The position numbers were made by a program, and so were the translations under genes. Under the pieces are notes generated by a model that saw only the letters and a list, made by a program, of their open reading frames with translations, searched no databases and was not told where the DNA came from. A stretch of 64,000 nucleotides of DNA from Caprella mutica. Taxonomy: Eukaryota; Arthropoda; Malacostraca; Amphipoda; Caprellidae. Below are positions 58,801-64,000 of this stretch, piece after piece. Position 1 is the stretch's first letter, and each line of letters opens with the position of its first letter. The stretch is taken from positions 62,001 through 126,000 of the forward strand of contig CANNZV010001127.1 of the NCBI GenBank assembly GCA_947561585.1. Direction: 5' to 3'.

Positions 58801-60737
58801 GTCTGACTCCATTTATACCCGTCATCATCATTATTTATTTATTAGAAGGAACAGTTTTTCATATAGTCATAAAAACAATTCACATAATCTAAAATTTGTA
58901 TCTAGGTTTTGATTTTTTAAATTTATTATTGCGAAATAGCAATAATGATAATATTTACGATATCAAATATAAATAATTATGTGTAAATAAAAGATATGAT
59001 GTCCTTGCACATAATAAAAATAATGAGGCATTTTTTGTATGATAAGTTTAGTGAATAAAATAAATGTTATTGTATTTGATGAAGAATTGATTGAAGCTTT
59101 TAACTGAGTTATGCTGATACTAAATTAAATAAATAACAAAATAGGTATCTGGATTTTATTTATACAGCAAATATAAAATTCATTTTAAAATGTTTAGACT
59201 TGTTAGAATTCCATTTTTCCAGGTCATTGAATTTAATATATTAACTTCCTGTGATATGTCTTATTTTAAATCTAAATACATTAATCAAAAGCGTCAGTGT
59301 ATTTTATGAAAATTTTAAATAATATACTTTTCAAATTATGATTATTGAATTTAATGAATACGTTTATTTTTTTTGAAAATTTTATTATCTATTTTCTACT
59401 ATGATCATCAAATTTATTTTATGAGTATATATTTTGAAATTTTTATGATGTATTCTTTATGATGATCATCAAATGTAATAAGGCCCTATAGCCGACTTTT
59501 TATCTACATACAGTCCCTACATCCCCGAGACCACAGTCCCTGTTTATTCCCCTGGTCATGCCAATTGGGAGGATGTTGATCCTGCCTCACCTCACAATGG
59601 GAGTTTTTGTCGTTGACTTATACCAAAGGATGAGCTTCGGTGAATCCCCCTGATCCTTTAACGCCAGGAGACAAGGAAGCTGTACGACTCTGCCTGACAC
59701 TGCCACCATGCTGGAAACTACTGATAAGGGACAGGGAGGAGAGATAACACAGATTACATGTCTTTATCATAATATGAGCTTTTCATCAATTGAATTCTGA
59801 TTGTAAGTTTGGGTATTTGGAGAAATATAATTCATTGAAATTACAGATAAGGGATAGTGTAGAAGATATAACACAGACTCTATGTCTTTATGCTAATAAG
59901 CGGTTAGGTTTTCATTAGCAGTTGAATTGCTTTACCAACTTGGTATTTGATTTAAACAATGGAATAATTCATTCTTATTGCATGAATAACATATATAAAG
60001 TCAAGCACAATCAACAACGATATTTCCTCTGAAAACACTTGGTATACACACATAAACTCTTAGCAATTATCTTAAGTGATTGCGTTATCATTTCATGTTT
60101 AAAACATTTTAAAAAACAAAACAAATAGAAATCCCAGAAAAATTTCCTTCATTTTCTAGAAATTTTTAAATTAATTTGTTCCAAATATAACCTGGTCAAT
60201 GGATCGTGATTAGACATTAACAAAGTAAGAAAAAAAAATCATGCTGCAACTGAGCTAACTTATATAAACTGCAATAAGATTCCAATAGTGTTAAGAGGTA
60301 GAAATTCAATTTGTGGACTCACCTGAATCAATTTGTTTCTCATCAGCATTATTTACTCTGTTGGAGCGTTCTTCGACAGGATATATAAAGTTGAAGTCCC
60401 TCGTTGGGATGTGAGAACTGTGCTTTGATGTAGAAGATGGCTCCACATTTGGTAATAACGCTTCCGTTTTCTTGTTATCTGCCCCATACTGTTGATGATT
60501 AGTGTTGTTGGCTCTGCTTTTCAATTCTCCGTGTGATTGATTGCGAAAATGCGATCCTGCTTTGCTCGATTTAGCGTTAAAGTTTGTGTATCGCATCCAT
60601 TTTGATTGTAGGTACGATGGTGCATTCGATAAATGTTGACTTAAATGATAGGAATTGTTTTCAGTTCGTAAAGAATTTTGGGTCGCTTCGTTGTCTGATA
60701 TTATTGATATTAGAAGCAAGTATAAATACAACTGCAT
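46396..60737 (-). CDS. Sidestep-family Ig/FN3 transmembrane receptor, 16 coding exons
   Basis: A cell-surface adhesion protein of the Sidestep (Side) family. In insects the family acts as ligands or partners of Beat receptors in motor-axon guidance and synaptic matching (family knowledge). Joining 16 minus-strand exons with agreeing phases gives 3057 nt, 1018 residues. Order: signal peptide (about 1-18); polar Asn/Ser/His-rich spacer (about 19-138); Ig1 (Cys148/Cys223); Ig2 (Cys277/Cys329); Ig3 (Cys373/Cys425); Ig4 (Cys474/Cys524); Ig5 (Cys566/Cys626, extra pair Cys548/Cys639); FN3 (about 647-743); transmembrane helix (about 751-774); tail to 1018. Family marks are the phrases YECRVDFFKSPTHN, LTCQAKNS, EGSDVYFTCEVKANP and YGFNEMGNQTSPC. 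The tail is Ser/Pro-rich and ends EESVV, a class I PDZ ligand. Which Side paralogue this is cannot be decided here. An alternative label would be a nephrin/Ig-superfamily protein. Confidence 0.88.
46935..47047 (-). CDS. Sidestep-like exon 15: cytoplasmic tail
   Basis: Residues 834-871, ETNKLLSTPNTPMDYTSDF then SFLDSGQF. Contains TPNTP and a DYTSDF tyrosine that could be phosphorylated (speculative). Acceptor CCACAATAG, donor TTT|GTAAGT, phase 0. It is flanked by introns of 133 and 95 bp. Confidence 0.85.
47181..47453 (-). CDS. Sidestep-like exon 14: transmembrane helix and juxtamembrane tail
   Basis: Residues 743-833. A short extracellular stem is followed by the hydrophobic segment GFFTVVILTSLTSVLVILL and continuing ALII (about 751-774). 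Then comes WFNRRR, a stop-transfer signal, and an acidic/polar tail. The acceptor TTTTACAG is only 29 bp from a hAT MITE in the intron. Donor ATAG|GTGATT is weak but keeps the phase. Confidence 0.9.
47483..47661. mobile_element. hAT-type MITE, copy 2, in intron 13 of the sidestep-like gene
   Basis: A 179-bp element starting TAGGGTTGTGACAATGTGCG and ending with its inverse. It is flanked by perfect 8-bp direct repeats CTAATGAT (47475-47482 and 47662-47669), the hAT signature. It is related to 35785-35958. On the gene strand its edge is 29 bp before the 3' splice site of the transmembrane exon, next to a branch-point-like CTAAC (47461-47466). Confidence 0.88.
47990..48170 (-). CDS. Sidestep-like exon 13: second half of FN3
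   Basis: Residues 683-742, VYLANNSLFANVTSQQPSF then LDPATNYQIKVYVAHGPA, ending in RNVRREN. The L-x-P-x-T-x-Y-x-I-x-V-Y pattern is typical of FN3 F strands. Acceptor TTTTCCCAG, donor AACA|GTAAGC. Confidence 0.88.
48262..48657. repeat. 17-bp tandem array carrying splice-donor-like motifs
   Basis: Imperfect units ACCAAGCAAGCTGTCTC, about 20 copies, fill most of the 487-bp intron 12. On the gene strand each intact unit reads TTGGTGAGACAGCTTGC, so GGTGAG recurs about nine times downstream of the true donor at 48657. Plus-strand frames in the array are repeat translations. Confidence 0.9.
48658..48764 (-). CDS. Sidestep-like exon 12: first half of FN3
   Basis: Residues 647-682, SVPAPLSSCRLANITASSLS then MCETAYTPNAVYRAE. 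Acceptor CTGTAG, donor GAG|GTGAGA. The donor opens directly into the 17-bp tandem array at 48262-48657. Confidence 0.83.
50410..50546 (-). CDS. Sidestep-like exon 11: second half of Ig5
   Basis: Residues 601-646, SVLNDKVTAQFTVIP then LSCYGFNEMGNQTSPC (Cys626, Cys639). Acceptor GCCTCCAG, donor CGCAA|GTGAGT. The 1645-bp intron that follows has several short frames, none recognised. Confidence 0.88.
51265..51436 (-). CDS. Sidestep-like exon 10: first half of Ig5
   Basis: Residues 544-600, YKPVCASAPITYF then EPINVTCSISSYPPVHNIEW (Cys548 and Cys566). The YxPVC start and EPxNVTC phrase match Side Ig5. Acceptor TTCCACAG, donor AAGAG|GTGTGT, phase 2. Confidence 0.88.
51917..52517. mobile_element. 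601-bp MITE in intron 9 of the sidestep-like gene
   Basis: Starts TTTAAAGGTCCCCTCCAAG and ends, inverted, TTTAAAGGTCCTCTCCAGGT. The interior has short frames on the plus strand but no recognisable protein. The ends resemble those of the element at 20476-20683. A target duplication is not evident. Confidence 0.6.
53137..53296 (-). CDS. Sidestep-like exon 9: second half of Ig4
   Basis: Residues 491-543, NNKQVQNKSAGVLISGDSL then AGRYFCVATNSVN (Cys524). Acceptor CGTTTCAG, donor AAAT|GTAAGT. The longer minus-strand frame over this position is in another phase and is a shadow. The 1700-bp intron after it contains the 601-bp MITE at 51917-52517. Confidence 0.88.
54145..54275 (-). CDS. Sidestep-like exon 8: first half of Ig4
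   Basis: Residues 447-490, YPPIATTSLGRSISPG then EGSDVYFTCEVKANP and EWFHE (Cys474). The DVYFxCxxxANP phrase is a strong family mark. Acceptor TCCTTCAG, donor GAG|GTGAAA. Followed by an 848-bp intron without recognised elements. Confidence 0.9.
54633..54777 (-). CDS. Sidestep-like exon 7: second half of Ig3
   Basis: Residues 399-446, NKQYGSVTSSTLVLNVTRL then DGQEVLCEAVNPKVP (Cys425). Acceptor CTCCTTCAG, donor TTGT|GTAAGT, phase 1. Followed by a 357-bp intron. Confidence 0.88.
55017..55162 (-). CDS. Sidestep-like exon 6: first half of Ig3
   Basis: Residues 350-398, LLPETVRVNGPPSIQSG to SCSTAGSYPPAQLTWK, with Cys373. Acceptor CATCCCAG, donor AAA|GTGAGA, phase 0. Confidence 0.87.
55535..55738 (-). 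CDS. Sidestep-like exon 5: second half of Ig2
   Basis: Residues 282-349, GVPKATITWLRNGTPL to STLTCQAKNSDRLPALEKK, with Trp290 and Cys329. The TLTCQAxN phrase is typical of Side Ig2. Acceptor GGTAG, donor CATT|GTGAGT. A 372-bp intron follows. Confidence 0.9.
56102..56218 (-). CDS. Sidestep-like exon 4: first half of Ig2
   Basis: Residues 243-281, EPIRSLEILDSSGH then NPYVEGSPLLLKC (Cys277). Acceptor CCGAATAG, donor CAGG|GTACGA, phase 1 at both ends. Followed by a 363-bp intron. Confidence 0.87.
57053..57255 (-). CDS. Sidestep-like exon 3: second half of Ig1
   Basis: Residues 175-242, from FDGRPRLQ through the hallmark DEGLYECRVDFFKSPTHN to VNLTVI, with Cys223. Acceptor CAAACAG, donor ATAG|GTAGTA, phase 1. 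The intron after it is 834 bp. It contains an unassigned, more G+C-rich stretch at about 56540-56760. Confidence 0.9.
57609..58400 (-). pseudogene. Tc1-like transposase pseudogene in intron 2 of the sidestep-like gene
   Basis: On the same strand as the host gene. It starts with MAKTKEHSVDIRNR (58400 downward), matching the usual N-terminus of Tc1-type transposases. In the middle a frame gives FVQDNDPKHSFKL, the second Asp block. Further on SIENRWSSLKLKNLTQLEQ and ENRWSSLK-type sequence precedes an end SLKRHTMD and a stop at 57609. Many stops and frameshifts lie between these blocks, so the gene is inactive. Terminal inverted repeats were not identified. Confidence 0.8.
58401..59590. other. 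Remainder of intron 2, no further feature
   Basis: AT-rich intronic DNA without recognised exons or elements. A repeated GATGATCATCAAAT-type phrase occurs near 59402 and 59460. Confidence 0.5.
59591..59699 (-). CDS. Sidestep-like exon 2: first half of Ig1
   Basis: Encodes VSGRVVQLPC and then ILWYKSTTKTPIV, the first Cys and the Trp of a V-type Ig fold (residues 139-174). No open frame long enough to stand out covers this exon; I located it by its motif and phase. The donor leaves AG, which is completed to Ser by the next exon. The acceptor is set at GGCAG|TG because exon 1 ends in phase 1. An acceptor a few bases upstream would also keep MVAV but breaks the phase. The next intron (2335 bp) holds the Tc1-like pseudogene. 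Confidence 0.8.
60323..60737 (-). CDS. Sidestep-like exon 1: signal peptide and N-terminal spacer
   Basis: The ATG at 60737 begins MQLYLYLLLISIISDNEA, a plausible signal peptide. About 120 polar residues rich in Asn, Ser, His and Lys follow, with N-glycosylation sequons (such as NNS, NQS). The donor CAG|GTGAGT leaves phase 1. Such a long disordered spacer before Ig1 is unusual for the family. The intron after it is 623 bp and unremarkable. Confidence 0.75.
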
Positions 60738-61040
60738 TATACTACTGAATTTGATCAGGTAGGTGATTAGAAATAGTTTGTCATGAGATATATCTATGAT
60801 CCATTTCTATTTATTGGAAATTCTAAATTATTGAAGTTTTGCTGTGTTATCCATGTAAATAGAGATATCATCTTGCTAATAAAAAAGTTAGAAGGCCATC
60901 ACAGTTTCATTCTGCAAACGTCTTCCGAAGATTAGAAAAAAGATGTTTAGATTCTCATCCAATAAAATTTCTTGATTTGTCGCTTGAAATAATCTGGGAG
61001 GATCCAAGTCTCAGGACCTTTAGTTTCCGTACCATCTTTC
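60738..61040 (-). other. Possible 5' untranslated part of exon 1
   Basis: On the minus strand a strong acceptor (a run of T then CAG) ends at 61041. The sequence from 61040 into the start codon contains stops, so it would be untranslated. It includes a short upstream open frame starting at an ATG just after the acceptor. This is inference from splice-site appearance. Confidence 0.35.
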
Positions 61041-61710
61041 CTGAAAAAAAAAAACGATACCCGTTAGCAACAAAAAAAGCTCTGGCATAATATTTTCTTG
61101 ATGCGAAGAAAATTGTTTTCATCCTTCAAAGTTTCAGATGCAATCAAAGAGTACATTCAAGAATTATTCAAAAAGTGGCTATATCTAATCAACAAAACTG
61201 TTATCTGAAATTTTCAAGTAAATAATTCATATTTCGAATTGAATTGGAATGGGAGACTGATTCTAATTAACTATTAATAAATAAATAATTGTTGCAATTT
61301 TAAAATAACAATGCAATAGATATAAATTTATATTTATAAAATATTATTTGTCAATCATTTTTATGAATGACAAAGTAAAATTTAGTCTCTACAAGACGAA
61401 ATAATTAATTGATATTAAAAAGGGATGAACTATTACGGTGAAGACCATTCGTAGAATATCTAAATTTCAATGCAGTACAAAAACGATTTGAATCGTAGGC
61501 TGTAAATTTCACAATATTTTCTCTCCTTTTCATTCCTATCAAATTCAGAATGGTAATTATTGATTATCATCTTATAATTGAAAAGTTTTAATTAAATCAA
61601 CAATCGAAAAATAGTTATCTTCCCTGCACATTGGTAAATCCCTTTTTGAAAAAGTATAATTATAACGCTTCTGATTACAAATGTATTTATATATAATACA
61701 AATACCATAA
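61041..61710. other. Upstream region, nothing recognised
   Basis: AT-rich DNA without exon or element signals. Confidence 0.5.
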
Positions 61711-62114
61711 TTACCCTTATTAATTGTATGCTATAGCTACCCTTATTAACAGGTTACTACAGTTACCCCTATTAACACGTTACTATGGTTACTCCTATTA
61801 ACAGGCTACTATAGTTACCCCTATTCACAGGATACTATAGTTACCCTCTATAGCAGGTTACTATAGTTACCCCTATTAACAGATTACAATAGTTACCCCT
61901 ATTAACAGGTTACTATAGTTACCCATTTTAACGGGTTACTATAGTTACCCCTATTAACAGGTTACTATAGTTACCCCTATTAACAGGTTACTATAGCTAC
62001 CCCTATTACCAGGTTACTATAGTTACCCCTATTAACAGGTTACTATAGTTACCCCTATCACCAGGTTACCATAGTTACCCCTATTAACAGGTTACTTTAG
62101 TTACCCCTATTAAC
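61711..62114. repeat. 26-bp minisatellite, about 15 copies
   Basis: The unit AGGTTACTATAGTTACCCCT then ATTAAC contains the direct repeat GTTAC-TATA-GTTAC. Copies differ by one to three bases. It lies upstream of, or in a 5' intron of, the sidestep-like gene. Confidence 0.93.
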
Positions 62115-63491
62115 TAAGAACGTATACTATGTAGCATTTATATTTAATATATACCTAGTATGGAGCAGTTTATTATTATCGCAGAGATATACAACACCAA
62201 TCAAAATACAATATAAATAATCTAATTTATTCATTGAATATCGAGAATAGTAGAAACCATCAATTTACGCTAAATATAGCAATATTAACATATAACCAAG
62301 TTATGTTTACATCCAGTCGTTCTTCATATATTTAATATATATTCATTATATGTTTATTTATATATGCATGGGTGCGTACGATGCACTCGATCTAATATTA
62401 ACTCGTAGGGAATAAATAATTTTTCATATATTACAATATGATGCTTGTATTGAAATAATAAATAAACCATAGCTCAGAACGAATCACTTTATATATATCT
62501 AATTACAAATAAACTAAATTTAATAAACCAGTCATAAATGTAACAAAATACATTAGTTTAATGAGACTGAAATTATTCAAGAGATATGAAAAGTCTCTTG
62601 GCAAATTTTCTTCAACAACATCGACAAATTATATAAATTTTTTTATGATGTTATACATAATGGAATAATAATGATAAACAACATGGAAAGATAAGATGTA
62701 ACTTGAAAAATAAACACACAATTTGTGTTTATTTTCATGAAATACACAAACAAATTGTATTTATTTTCATGAATTAAACAGATAATTCGTATTTAATTAA
62801 TAGAGCTGAATTGGAAAGACTAATATTGTTATTAATCTTCTAACATGCATTTCTTGTAGTTTCTACTAATTATTTTTAATATAATATGATTTATAAAGCA
62901 GCAGATAAGAATGCAACTATGTCCAATTTAGAGGTTTTTTTTGTTCTGATATTTTCTTGTTTATCTTTCTTCTGAAAATCATTTCTCGTACAAATTCAAA
63001 CATATACTCTAATACTTTCAATATTGGATATAACGAATGAATAAATTAGATTTACAGTTCATACGGTCGGCACTAATTTTTGAGAATGCTTGTATCGTCT
63101 TACTTCTAAGATAGAAAAGCAAATGTACAGCAATATCAGCTTTTTCTTCAGTCCATATCTGGTAAAGGATCTATCTTCTACTCAAACCCTTTATTCACGC
63201 TTACTTAAGTACCAGTTATATGAGTAAAGGATTTTTTTCCGATTTTTTTTTCGGTGCACAAATGTTCGATATTCATTTACCGATTTTGTAGTTCAATTTC
63301 CAAGTTTTTTCTTCAAAGTGTAAATAAATTGTTTTAGATACTGATATCTTAATGATAAAATCTGTTATACCATACGATAGATGGTAACGTATACGTCTCA
63401 GCTTATTGGTTCATGCTATAGTAATTCGATATCTGTCTAGAAATAGGAATAGGCAATTCAGGTCTATAAATAATATGAAAGAAATCTCTAC
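62115..63491. other. Upstream region, nothing recognised
   Basis: AT-rich DNA. At 62710-62790 a phrase containing TTTATTTTCATGAA is repeated. No supported exon. Confidence 0.5.
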
Positions 63492-63607
63492 CTCGTGATG
63501 GCAATCTCTTTCTATATAGCTTAGAATATTCACTTCAGTTTTTTTAACGATAATAGAGCCCTTGATTTTGTCACTATAGAGCAAATGGTGTCTGTATAAA
63601 ACGTGTC
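63492..63607 (-). other. Candidate upstream exon of the sidestep-like gene
   Basis: On the minus strand, a pyrimidine-rich acceptor (CTTCCTTTTCAG) and a donor (GAG|GTAGAG) bound 116 nt. The stretch is open in one frame but has no domain signature. It may be a 5' untranslated exon, or chance. Confidence 0.25.
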
Positions 63608-64000
63608 CTGAAAAGGAAGAAAAGTTAAATAAAACTATCAATATTATAACAATGACCTTAAACCTCTTGTTTAAATAATAGTAATTTTCTTATTTCTTTA
63701 ACAAATAATTACTCGTTTATCTCTTCAGATTCAAAATAATTAACTTCAATGATTCACTTTAAAAAAACACAAATAAAGAGATATAGAAAAAAAAGATATA
63801 GATATAGATATAGAAAAAAATATCACAAAAGAAACAACCGAAATTCTTTTTCTCATTGTTATTAAAAATTATAATCAAAATTAGTATTAACATTTTGGGT
63901 CACATTTCACAAACACTTTTTAAATTTGATCCTGAAAATACTTTCAAAATTAATCATTTACTAACAAAGAAACAACATAAAAAATTACATACATTGCCAT
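63608..64000. other. Window end, AT-rich
   Basis: Contains a short AGATAT microsatellite at about 63778-63812. No gene seen. Confidence 0.5.

Overview
The window is AT-rich eukaryotic DNA, judged by eye at about 70% A+T. It has spliced genes with short GT-AG introns and very dense transposon and satellite content. The recognisable proteins (a sidestep-family adhesion receptor, a piggyBac transposase and Tc1/mariner relics) point to an arthropod. A small aquatic crustacean such as a caligid copepod would fit the base composition and repeat style, but that is inference. I see no rRNA, tRNA or CRISPR array.

Layout. Positions 1 to about 36.4 kb hold no gene that I can support. This part is a patchwork of minisatellites (47, 18, 52, 27, 15 and 18 bp units), a degraded mariner-type element with very long terminal repeats (6.18-7.37 kb), pogo-like MITEs, and foldback-like elements whose ends are built from degenerate GACA-type subrepeats (12.2-13.3, 28.1-29.0 and 29.1-29.8 kb). 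From 36.43 to 39.74 kb lies a complete piggyBac element: intact TTAA target sites, a 13-bp terminal inverted repeat, a three-exon transposase of 613 residues with all three catalytic Asp residues and a C-terminal Cys-rich finger, and six copies of a 16-bp palindrome GTTCC-N6-GGAAC in its subterminal DNA. Between 39.7 and 46.4 kb are more relics: a second mariner copy, pogo-like MITEs, a cluster of AP-1-like sites and a nearly perfect spacer-less palindrome of 226 bp.

From 60.74 down to 46.40 kb on the minus strand is one large gene. I rebuilt it from 16 coding exons whose splice phases all agree (3057 nt, 1018 residues). It encodes a signal peptide, a polar N-terminal spacer, five Ig domains, one fibronectin III domain, a transmembrane helix and a cytoplasmic tail of about 238 residues ending in a class I PDZ-type ligand. 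The motifs match the Sidestep (Side) family, the cell-surface partners of Beat receptors in arthropod axon guidance and synapse choice. Its introns hold a Tc1-like pseudogene, a 601-bp MITE, a hAT MITE 29 bp from a 3' splice site, and a 17-bp tandem array that repeats a 5' splice-site-like sequence directly downstream of a real donor. The top 3.3 kb may contain 5' untranslated exons and carries a 26-bp minisatellite.
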